Of a stretch of DNA of 64,000 bases, positions 34,198 through 42,066 are shown one piece after another. The notes beneath the pieces are model-generated. The model was not told the DNA's origin. It ran no database searches and was given only the letters and a program-made list of their open reading frames with translations. Numbering within the stretch: position 1 is the first letter of the stretch; the number at the start of each line of letters is the position of its first letter. Source of the DNA: Paraburkholderia elongata (GTDB lineage: Bacteria > Pseudomonadota > Gammaproteobacteria > Burkholderiales > Burkholderiaceae); contig NZ_WOEZ01000150.1 in assembly GCF_013177735.1 (NCBI RefSeq), forward strand, positions 24,459-88,458, read 5' to 3'. A program made the position numbers and the translations under genes.

Positions 34198-37100
34198 CTA
34201 TGGAAAGGCGACCGGCCCCTGCGGTTGATGGTTGTCGAGATGTGCACGAATCGTCGGATAGACATCCACGGCCGCATTTTTGCCGAAGATGCAGTCGATG
34301 TGCCCATACCCGTCGATCAAATGATGTTCGTAATGCTTGGGTCCGTAAGCATCGACCAGCATCTGGAACGTCGTCAGTGTGCTCTTTGGCAGATAGCAAC
34401 GATTCTTCGCGCCGTGTATGAATGCGATCGGCAACTTCATACCTTTCAGGTTCGGCAAGTAGACGTCGGCGCCGTCTGCGCGCAACACGTGTCCCGCGCG
34501 TACCATCAGGGACAGATGTTCGAAAAGACGGATATCGTGCACGCCGAACAGTTCCTGCAGGTTCTCGTGCAGCGTTTCGTTGAGTTGCGTGTGCTCGTAC
34601 ACGGGGCCGTAAAGGAACGTCGCGCGATGGCAGATCGCATTACTGCACTCATCGTCTTGCTCAACCGGATAGAGACGCAGTGCTTCGTCGAGCAGGTTCT
34701 TCGGCCATTTCTCATGCTCCGTCAGCACGGACAGGTCTTCCACACCGAGGTGTTCGAGCATTTGGGGCACATGCAGGCCCGCTTTGATCCGCCCTAACAA
34801 TGCCGGTATCGGGTGGGCCGACACCTGCGACAGGACCACCGAACGCACGCCCTCCAATCCCGACAGCAACGACATGGTGAACGCCAGCGCCCCGAGACAA
34901 TGGGCGACGACCTGGATCGTATCGGCATGTGCGAGCTCGCGAACCTTGGCGACCGCACAAGGGATGTCGTATTCGGCGACCGCGTCGGCGGTGGTCTGTT
35001 CGGGAGCGCTCGGCAGGTCGATGCTCACGCGCAGGTCGATCAGCCACACGTCGTACTGCGCGGCGCACAGGAATTCGACAAGATTGGTCTCGATCAGATC
35101 GGTCGAGAAAATGCGGCTCGATACGCCCGATCCGTGGATCAGTAGCACGGGCCCTTTGTTACCGCCTTGATAGCGCGTAAGCCGCAGCGTCTTGCCGTCC
35201 GGCGTCTGGAAATAAGAGGCCTGCGGCGTCGGAGCGCGCAACGGCCGACGCTCGCGCGCAGGTGCCTTCGGATCGAAGTACTCGAGTGGCGCGAAGACGC
35301 CGCCGTATTCGATGAGCAGCACGTCTGCGAAGAACTTCCCGAACTTGAGGGTCCATGCGATGCGCGCTGCCATGTCGGGCGCGTTGGTCACTCCGGTCGT
35401 CGTCTGCTGCTTGAGGAAGTTCTCCGGCGTGATGATGAGCGTGGCATGGCCGAGCACGGGCGCGTCGTCGGTAGTGGAATCACGAATCTGGACGTAGAGC
35501 GTGTTCGTCTGCTTCCATAGTTCAAGCGGCGACGTACGCGTGATGATCTTGCGGCCGACGAATCCAAAGCGCTTGCCTTCCACCGAGTCGAGTGTCATCC
35601 GGTAGACCATATTGCGCCGGTCCACGTGCGTTTCGTCGATGACGAACAAGTTGAAGCGGCCGTCCTCGATGGTCATGGGTTCGCGCGACAGCGCAGGGCA
35701 CCTCAGCGTGCCGACCATCGTCGCCTCATGTTCGGGACTGGCAAGCATGGCTTCGAGATCGCTCGAGTCGACGGTGAGCGTGAAGCTCATCGGGACCTCG
35801 GCGCTTCCCTCGGGCGCAACCGGCGTATAGCTGCCGACCATCGTTTCGGTGAAGCGCAGGCCGATCTTCTCGGTGGGGGGCGCGGCGGCGGTGCCGGCCG
35901 CCGTGTAGTCTATTTTCCAGCCATTGGACGCGGCAATCTGCACGCAGTTGCGTTCGGCGAACGCAGATATGGTGAGAAGCGGATTCACGCCGAGCGACAT
36001 TGGCATCACGGCGCCATCCATCACGTATAAGCCCGGATGCACCTCTTTGCCTGTCGTGCCCGAGTACACACGCCCCGCATGATCGACAACGCCGTGCTGC
36101 GCATCGTCCGCCATCGCACAGCCGCCTAGCGGGTGTACGGTCACGAGGCGGTCCTTGAAGAGTTCCGTTGTAAGCGGATTGCGGATGAATACGCCGCTAA
36201 GCGCCTGTGTGGCCTGTTCGAGCGTATCGTTGACCGTCTTGAAGATGGGCTGCTTGCTGGGGTCGTCCCATTCGATGCGCGGGCGGCCGTTTTCAACAAC
36301 AATCTGGCCTGCTTCGTCGTCATGTGCCATCACAAGGTAAGTCTGCGTGTTGTGCATCGCGCCGCGGTATGGGTCAGCCGCTCCTGCGAGAAGGCGCTCC
36401 GCGGCGCGCAGCGCGTGTTCGCCTTCGGGGCCCGCTTCCTCTACGCCTTCCGCGGGCGTGGCTGCGCTGAGCAGGCCCATCATTGCTTCACCGATTGGCG
36501 CGGCGAAAGACCCTTCTTCGATCACGAAGCCGTCTTTCACGTCCGGCGTGTCGCGATGATCGATGATGCCGGTAATCGTCGGGCCGACCTTGGGAATCTC
36601 GCCATGATCGTGTTTGCCCCAGCCGACGCCGTTGATCTCGCGATCGGTGTTGAAGCCGAACGCAAGCACGTCGCCGTTACCAGTGAAGCGCTTGCCCAGT
36701 TGATCCGAGACCGTCAGACGCCCCGCCTGACGCGAGCGAAGTAGGATCGCGGTCGAGCCGATCGTACCCGCCGACAGGATCACGTGGTCCGCGGTCATGA
36801 AAAGCTCGTCTGCACAATAGATCTCGCGCCCGATGTCGATCAACTGATAGTAGATGCGCCAGGTGTTGTTTTCGTCGTCGCGCTCGACGGAATGCACATC
36901 GACACCCGTGAAGATCTGCGCGCCGTGCGCGACGGCGTCCGGCAGGTAGTTCATATGCGTTGAGTTCTTGGCGCCGTGATTGCAGCCGGAATTGCAGTCG
37001 CCACAGCCGATGCAGCGATTCTGTTCAACGCCTGCTGCATTGAGTCCGTCCTTGAAGGTGACGGTAACGGGAGGCCGATAGAACGACTTGTCCATGCCGA

Positions 37101-37602
37101 GCGTGTGCGCGGACTCTGAAAGCGCTTCGAGTTTTGGCAAAGGGCCAAAATCGGCCGGCACGGGTGACGGCTGAAGCATCGCGATCGCGCGTGCGTAGCC
37201 GGCTTCGATGCCGGCCTTGTCCGCCTGAATGGCGGCGGGCCAGCGCGAATCTGTCCAAAGGCGTGTGTCTGGATGGAGCGCGACGTTCGCATTGATGAGC
37301 GACGTACCGCCGAGCCCGCACCCGACGACCGCGTTCATCTGTTCGTTCACGTGAATCTCGATCAGCGCCAGCGGCGAGTCGACGCGCATAGCGTCGAGGT
37401 TATACTGAATCTCCTTGAGGCCGTCACCCTTCGTCGCAGGGAAGTCGCCCGCCATATATTCGCGCCCGCGCTCCAGCAGGCAGACCTTCCGTTTCGCTCG
37501 CGCCATGCGGCTCGCGGCGATCGCGCCGCCATATCCGGACCCGACGACAACGACCTCGTAATGCTGTTCTTTCGCCTTGATGGCGCTTGACAAGCGGTTC
37601 AT
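34198..37602 (-). CDS. Tripartite fusion: GMC oxidoreductase (cholesterol-oxidase type), shared middle domain, alpha/beta hydrolase
   Basis: A 1134-residue protein. Residues about 10-560 are a GMC/FAD enzyme of ChoD type: VVVGSGYGGAIAASRMARA, a Cys-rich motif NRCIGCGDCNSGCNHGAKNS near residue 193, and the C-terminal VHPLGGCAMADD and NPLLTISAFAERN. Residues about 575-775 (GLRFTETMVGSYTP; SPEHEATMVGTL; LELWKQTNTLYVQI; LKFGKFFADVLLIEYG) match the patatin protein's C-terminus. Residues about 800-1134 are an alpha/beta hydrolase with VLLIHGSGVSSRIF, VVAHCLGALAF (Cys902 in the nucleophile position) and IDGYGHIDCIFGKNA. GAGGTGA precedes the ATG at 37602. It probably oxidises an alcohol such as a sterol and handles an ester of it; cytoplasmic, as no signal is seen. 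Confidence 0.88.
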   Translation of the reverse strand: MNRLSSAIKAKEQHYEVVVVGSGYGGAIAASRMARAKRKVCLLERGREYMAGDFPATKGDGLKEIQYNLDAMRVDSPLALIEIHVNEQMNAVVGCGLGGTSLINANVALHPDTRLWTDSRWPAAIQADKAGIEAGYARAIAMLQPSPVPADFGPLPKLEALSESAHTLGMDKSFYRPPVTVTFKDGLNAAGVEQNRCIGCGDCNSGCNHGAKNSTHMNYLPDAVAHGAQIFTGVDVHSVERDDENNTWRIYYQLIDIGREIYCADELFMTADHVILSAGTIGSTAILLRSRQAGRLTVSDQLGKRFTGNGDVLAFGFNTDREINGVGWGKHDHGEIPKVGPTITGIIDHRDTPDVKDGFVIEEGSFAAPIGEAMMGLLSAATPAEGVEEAGPEGEHALRAAERLLAGAADPYRGAMHNTQTYLVMAHDDEAGQIVVENGRPRIEWDDPSKQPIFKTVNDTLEQATQALSGVFIRNPLTTELFKDRLVTVHPLGGCAMADDAQHGVVDHAGRVYSGTTGKEVHPGLYVMDGAVMPMSLGVNPLLTISAFAERNCVQIAASNGWKIDYTAAGTAAAPPTEKIGLRFTETMVGSYTPVAPEGSAEVPMSFTLTVDSSDLEAMLASPEHEATMVGTLRCPALSREPMTIEDGRFNLFVIDETHVDRRNMVYRMTLDSVEGKRFGFVGRKIITRTSPLELWKQTNTLYVQIRDSTTDDAPVLGHATLIITPENFLKQQTTTGVTNAPDMAARIAWTLKFGKFFADVLLIEYGGVFAPLEYFDPKAPARERRPLRAPTPQASYFQTPDGKTLRLTRYQGGNKGPVLLIHGSGVSSRIFSTDLIETNLVEFLCAAQYDVWLIDLRVSIDLPSAPEQTTADAVAEYDIPCAVAKVRELAHADTIQVVAHCLGALAFTMSLLSGLEGVRSVVLSQVSAHPIPALLGRIKAGLHVPQMLEHLGVEDLSVLTEHEKWPKNLLDEALRLYPVEQDDECSNAICHRATFLYGPVYEHTQLNETLHENLQELFGVHDIRLFEHLSLMVRAGHVLRADGADVYLPNLKGMKLPIAFIHGAKNRCYLPKSTLTTFQMLVDAYGPKHYEHHLIDGYGHIDCIFGKNAAVDVYPTIRAHLDNHQPQGPVAFP

Positions 37603-37847
37603 TCGATCACCTCGCATTCGAACGGGATACGGCGCGGAAGACCCGGCGTATGCGTTAAATGGGACAGCCGGGAGTCTGTGGTTTCTTTATCTTAGACGGT
37701 GTCCGTCGTCAGAAAATCATTTCTTTGTAGTGCGAATGGATCGACACGTGTACGCCGAAAAAAATAAAACCGCACGACGCGGGTCGATCCGGGTTTGCGT
37801 GCGATTGGCTCAGGACTTCGATCGGTCAATTGGAGTCGTCTGCGCCA

Positions 37848-38903
37848 TCAAGCGACCAAAATATCGAACTTCGGTAGCAGGTCGCGTAGGACATAATCGC
37901 GGTGCCGGGTCGCCGCCCGATAAAAGCCAAACGCCGGATGGGCTTGCAATTCCTCGAATGAGAGATGACCTGTCCGGCTCACCAGATCATCGAGCCAGTC
38001 GTTTCGTGCCTGGTAGTCGCGACAGACTTCGATACCGTACACCCCCCAATCGCGCAAAGCGGTCTTCCACTGTTCAACGCGATCGGGTGCCTCCGCCGCG
38101 TAGGCAAGGACTGCGCGAATCCGCTCCTCGATCTGCGAAAACGAGACGGCTGGCGCTGTGTCCTGGCCATATCGAGCTTTCGCAAAAGACATGAAATACT
38201 CGTACAGGCGCGAACAAGCCTGGAAGTACGTCTGCTGATTTTTACGCGATTCTTTTGTGCCGTTCACGTAAGTAAAAGACCACTCCAGATATGGCTGATC
38301 CGGATACGTCAGGACAGCGCCATGTCCAAGCTCCGGTGCCGCGCCGAATCTTGCTTCGAACGCAGACCATTTCTCTTTCAGGACGCCGATCACCGTCGCG
38401 TGGTGGGCCAGCTCAGTCACAATGGAGTCCGGATCGACACAGTTAAGTCTGGATTCGATGCCGCTGAAGCCATAATGCGAGAACGTGTCAGCGTATGTAT
38501 GCGCGGCAACGCCGATCGACTGGAGAGCGAATGGACCTGCGGCGCTCTGGATAAAGTGGTCCATCATTTCCTGAGCTACCTGGCTGTCCTGTCGCGCCAC
38601 AACCCGTTCCTTGAACGTGACTCCCTGGTTTCCGGGAAGAAAGTGAAAGGGCACCCAGACGAGGCGGCAATCGTCTTCATCCCGCCTCGCGAAGCGGGAT
38701 AGTGACCTTTCCGCCGTGGCGAGTGGATGGTGTGCGGTGGCGATGCCGTACACGCCCTCTCCGGTCTCTGCAGCTAGCAGGTCTTCGAAGTTCTGGTCGT
38801 CAACGGTCTGCGCGGAGTACGCGATGATTTCGGCGTCTGCCTTCGGAATGCCGGCCGCGGCGGCCATCGCATAGGTGCCGTAATAGTGCATGTCGTATTG
38901 CAT
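37848..38903 (-). CDS. DUF6765-like protein
   Basis: A 351-residue soluble protein. The start MQYDMHYYGTYAMAAAAGIP, then EIIAYSAQTVDDQNFED, and VAAHTYADTFSHYGFSG with a His/Asp/His array near residue 133-143, match the pattern of DUF6765-type proteins. That array resembles zinc sites of phospholipase C/S1-nuclease folds, so a metal-dependent hydrolase is conceivable but unproven. The gene lies 245 bases upstream of the GMC fusion gene on the same strand. An inverted repeat (TAAACGGA/TCCGTTTA, 38973-38997) sits 70 bases ahead of its start. Confidence 0.65.
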   Translation of the reverse strand: MQYDMHYYGTYAMAAAAGIPKADAEIIAYSAQTVDDQNFEDLLAAETGEGVYGIATAHHPLATAERSLSRFARRDEDDCRLVWVPFHFLPGNQGVTFKERVVARQDSQVAQEMMDHFIQSAAGPFALQSIGVAAHTYADTFSHYGFSGIESRLNCVDPDSIVTELAHHATVIGVLKEKWSAFEARFGAAPELGHGAVLTYPDQPYLEWSFTYVNGTKESRKNQQTYFQACSRLYEYFMSFAKARYGQDTAPAVSFSQIEERIRAVLAYAAEAPDRVEQWKTALRDWGVYGIEVCRDYQARNDWLDDLVSRTGHLSFEELQAHPAFGFYRAATRHRDYVLRDLLPKFDILVA

Positions 38904-38972
38904 ACTGGCCTCGTGCGGTTATGACAGATTTGGGGGCGACCCACCTACATGAACGGTTAAGCATTTAAACCT

Positions 38973-38997
38973 TAAACGGACGGATAATTTCCGTTTA
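38973..38997. promoter_or_regulatory. Inverted repeat upstream of the DUF6765-like gene
   Basis: TAAACGGA and TCCGTTTA are perfect 8-base arms around a 9-base centre, in a locally AT-rich stretch 70 bases before the start at 38903. It could be an operator; no regulator gene is adjacent. Confidence 0.3.
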
Positions 38998-39193
38998 GCG
39001 CCTTCGGCGCGGGTGATCACCGGTCGGCCAGCGGGCTGCTTAAGATGAGCCGACGCTGGCCGATGACGGACAACTCGCTGGGCAAGCGAGTCAGTTGTAG
39101 CGTCTGAAGTGTCAGATCGGTACCCGGAGGGCTGCGAGGTTATGCCATTATCACTATAGGCGGTTCCGCTCGACCTTTGAGCCCAAAGGTTTG

Positions 39194-39688
39194 TCAATTA
39201 CCGACAATTCGTACATCGCCGGGATGCGTTTCGTTAGGAAATGCGGCGTGAGAAATGGCCGCGCCGCCGAAATGTCGAAACGCTGCGTTACCGTATATCT
39301 GCGGCAACTGTCCACGAAGTCTTTGTTGATAGAAATCGGGTTGAACCGAAGCGAAGATATTCATCACCATTAGCTGCACGAAAAAGAAGAACGCAGCGAG
39401 GCCAACCGCTTCTGCGATGCGTAGCCATTTTGGAACCGGCGACGCCACGAACACATGGTTGTCGGCGGTCCACGCAATATACAGCGTCGTGAAGAACGTC
39501 GTCAGCAACCATGGCCACCGAAGCCAGGTCTCGATCAGGACATAGCCGGATTTTGCAACCCAGTAGCGGGCGAACGTGGTTGTTGTTCGCGTCAGCTCAG
39601 GGTTTTCAAACCGGTCGCTTGCGTACAAAACGGTCACAGCGCTTCCGATCAGCCATTGCAGCATGACCCCAGCATGAGCGTTAATCAT
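39194..39688 (-). CDS. Hypothetical membrane protein
   Basis: A 164-residue protein with hydrophobic segments near residues 10-23, 55-73 and 93-112 (LRIAEAVGLAAFFFFVQLMV) and a polar C-terminal tail. FARYWVAKSGYVL and the aromatic-rich middle suggest an inner-membrane protein of unknown family. The tail after residue 113 looks unlike the rest, so the gene may be truncated or frameshifted at its 3' end. It lies next to an IS scar. Start 39688 is uncertain; ATG at 39664 is an alternative. Confidence 0.45.
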   Translation of the reverse strand: MINAHAGVMLQWLIGSAVTVLYASDRFENPELTRTTTTFARYWVAKSGYVLIETWLRWPWLLTTFFTTLYIAWTADNHVFVASPVPKWLRIAEAVGLAAFFFFVQLMVMNIFASVQPDFYQQRLRGQLPQIYGNAAFRHFGGAAISHAAFPNETHPGDVRIVGN

Positions 39689-40121
39689 TTAGATCACCGC
39701 CGCTTCAAAACGGTCCTCAGTATTGGCGAGAGAACCGTTCGCCTACGCTCGCGCGTCGCACCGCGTTCAGTCTGACGACGGATGCCAGGGAGTGAATTTC
39801 ATCGGGTAAGCGTGCACATTGGCCGGTATTCCGTCCATGCCGATCGATCGGCGCGTCATGGGTCGCCGCATGCAGCGCGACGAGCTACGTTTTCTCGAGC
39901 CCTTTTAGCCGTCGTCATCGAGAAGACGAGCGGCGCGCGCGTAAATTTAACAGTTTTCAGTGCATCGACTGGTTGCGCTCGACCAGTCTGTCGGTTGCCA
40001 TGGGAGACGTTTAAATCGTCGACGGCATGATCATCTGACCTCGGAACGGGTGGTTCAGTCAATGCCTGAACCGCCTCCGATTTTTCTGGACACGAATTTG
40101 GGGTAAAACCTGTGTCTGGAA
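39689..40121. other. Intergenic/IS-flanking region, no gene recognised
   Basis: 433 bases without a recognised gene, ending at the IS3-type fragment. The last 60 bases (from about 40075) may be the upstream part of that element. Confidence 0.35.
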
Positions 40122-40712
40122 ACGGAGTTGAAGAGGCATGGGCAGATGACCCGCCGAGGCAGGGTCAGGGCACTCTCGGCAACGCGACCGCCAACCACAC
40201 ATGTTGCGACGGCACCGCGCCAGGTGTGGTGCTGGGACATGACCTATTTGCCGGCAACCGTGACCGGTCGATGGTTCCACCTGTACCTGATCCTCGACCT
40301 GTACAGCCGCAAGATCGTAGGCTGGGAGGTGCACGACAGCGACGCTGCCGAACATTTGGCTCACCTGGTGCGCCGCACGGCGCTCGCTGAAGGCATTGCC
40401 GCCTTTGAGACCAGACCGGTGCTGCACGGCGATAACGGCGCCACGCTCAAGGCCGCCACCGTGCTGGCGGTGCTGCACTGGCTGGGCATCAAGCCGTCGT
40501 ACTCGCGCCCCCGGGTCAGCGACGACAATGCCTACGCCGAGGCGCTGTTCCGCACCTCGAGATACCGGCCAGAATTCCTGGCCACGGGCTTCGACGACCT
40601 GGACGGCGCCCGTGACTGGGCTGCCGCTTTCGTGCACTGGTACAACCTGGAGCATCGCCATAGCGGCACCCGCTGCGTGACGCCCGCGCAGCGTCATGCC
40701 GGCGGCGACCGT
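40122..40712 (+). pseudogene. IS3-family transposase OrfB fragment
   Basis: The frame starting ELKRHGQMTRRGRVRALSAT, then QVWCWDMTYLPATVTGRWFH, LHGDNGATLKA and SYSRPRVSDDNAYAEALF with a late FVHWYNLEHRHSG is the catalytic core of an IS3-family OrfB. The N-terminal helix-turn-helix part and OrfA are missing, and at AQRHAGGDR the sequence switches into a second element on the other strand. A remnant, not a working transposase. Confidence 0.8.
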
Positions 40713-40918
40713 GTGCACGGCGGGCTTCTCGCGCCGGCCGTCGTGCAGCGCGACCTTCCACTTCGCCGCAGCGAGCTCGAGTGACACCGCCAGTACGACT
40801 TCTTCGCCACTGGTGGTGAACGTCTGATCCGTGCGCATGATGTTCTCCTTTGAACAGGACTCGACACGCTGATATTACGTATCAGTTCGTCGACGCCCCC
40901 TGTTCATAGGATCTGTCA
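40700..40918 (-). pseudogene. Left end of an IS110-like element, transposase N-terminus only
   Basis: From an ATG at 40838 with AAGGAG upstream, the minus strand reads VVLAVSLELAAAKWKVALHD, then GRREKPAVHTV, like the start of IS110-type transposases in Burkholderiales. The rest is lost where it meets the IS3 fragment at about 40705. Its outer end abuts the truncated alcohol dehydrogenase at about 40918. Confidence 0.5.
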
Positions 40919-41190
40919 CCCGGTCGCCACGGGCTGATACCGGCGCCCACGGAAACGATCTCCCCGGCAAAATCGTTGCCGAGGACCAGAGGAAACTTTC
41001 CTGCCCCCTTGAGGCTCAGGAGACGCCGGCCGTACCCCTTGGCGCGCTTGACGTCGATGGGATTGACCGATGTTGCCTCGACCCGGACCAGCACCTCGCC
41101 TTTTCCCGGTCTGGGCATCGCGGTCTTTTGTGTCTCCAGCTGGATGAGGTCCGCCGGTCTCAGGCAAAGCAGCTTCGTTGCGGTGCTCAT
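40918..41190 (-). pseudogene. Zinc-type alcohol dehydrogenase/quinone oxidoreductase, N-terminus only
   Basis: About 90 residues of an MDR-family N-terminal domain: GEVLVRVEATSVNPIDVKRA, FPLVLGNDFAGEIVSVG and WRPGDR, the usual GroES-like order. After WRPGDR the sequence enters the IS110-like end and stops, so the nucleotide-binding domain is gone. The ATG overlaps the stop of the ferredoxin-type gene (ATGA), showing that the intact gene was the third member of the molybdoenzyme operon. Confidence 0.75.
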
Positions 41191-42056
41191 GATCGCGCGA
41201 CCTCCGCGCCGTTGGTCGACCGGGCGAGGCTGACTTCACCCAGATAAACGCTTTCACCCAATTCGCATTTGCGCCAGGCGTTGCCTAGGGCATGACGGAT
41301 TTCGACCCGGTAGATGCCGCTGCCCCTGGCCAGGCCGCCGAACCGGAAATCGCCGAAGCCGTCCGAGACGGTTTCGGCCAGCTTCTCGTTGCCGACGTAC
41401 AAGGCCACCGCCGCATCCGTGACGCACTCGATCACGTCTCCCATCCGGGCGCTGACGCTTCCGCCGATGAAGCAGGTTTCCCAACGCTCGAGGCCGCTGT
41501 ACCAGACGCGAGGCTTCGTGCCCAGGTTGGGCCGCAGTCCCTTGAGCCCCTCGCGCCGGGCCTTCTCGGCCATCGCTGCGTCATCCAGCTTGACCGTCTC
41601 GAAGACATCGGTGGGGCATGACTGCTGGCAACGTGGCTGGGGCCAACCCTGGTCGAGCAGATGGGCATCGAAGATCCAGATCTGCGGCAGTTGCAGCTCT
41701 TCATTCCAGACGATCGCCTTGTACGGGCACGACTTCACGATGTCTTTCCGGCCCCGCGCCTTGTCCGGGTCAATAATGACGATGCCGTCGGCGCGCTTGC
41801 GAATGGCGCTACCGCCCACCCGCATGCACGGTGCTTCGTCGCAGTGGTTGCACATGACCGGCAAATACGTGGTCTCGACCATATGCGAGTCGCCCTGAAC
41901 ACGGCGCAGGATGCGGACGGGGCTCTCGGCATCGGCCGCAGCGGGCGCGGCATAACCGGGGAAGTCGTTGCCGACGTGCTCGTCCCGCGCGGCGATGACG
42001 CAGTTCTGGCAGTTCTCGCAACGCCCGACCTTGATAACCAGATTCCACTTGCTCAT
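41187..42056 (-). CDS. Iron-sulfur subunit of a molybdopterin oxidoreductase, pyrogallol transhydroxylase type
   Basis: A 289-residue electron-transfer subunit. Cys clusters follow the DMSO-reductase beta-subunit plan: CENCQNC at residue 13, VMCNHCDEAPC, SCPYKAIVW, and CQQSCPTDVF, enough for three [4Fe-4S] clusters. The N-terminus (MSKWNLVIKVGRCENCQNC) and a C-terminal beta-rich domain of about 90 residues match the small subunit of pyrogallol hydroxytransferase. GAGGAAC precedes the ATG at 42056, and the catalytic subunit gene ends ten bases upstream. It should pass electrons to or from the Mo subunit; no Tat signal is seen. Confidence 0.85.
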   Translation of the reverse strand: MSKWNLVIKVGRCENCQNCVIAARDEHVGNDFPGYAAPAAADAESPVRILRRVQGDSHMVETTYLPVMCNHCDEAPCMRVGGSAIRKRADGIVIIDPDKARGRKDIVKSCPYKAIVWNEELQLPQIWIFDAHLLDQGWPQPRCQQSCPTDVFETVKLDDAAMAEKARREGLKGLRPNLGTKPRVWYSGLERWETCFIGGSVSARMGDVIECVTDAAVALYVGNEKLAETVSDGFGDFRFGGLARGSGIYRVEIRHALGNAWRKCELGESVYLGEVSLARSTNGAEVARS

Positions 42057-42066
42057 TCCATGTTCC

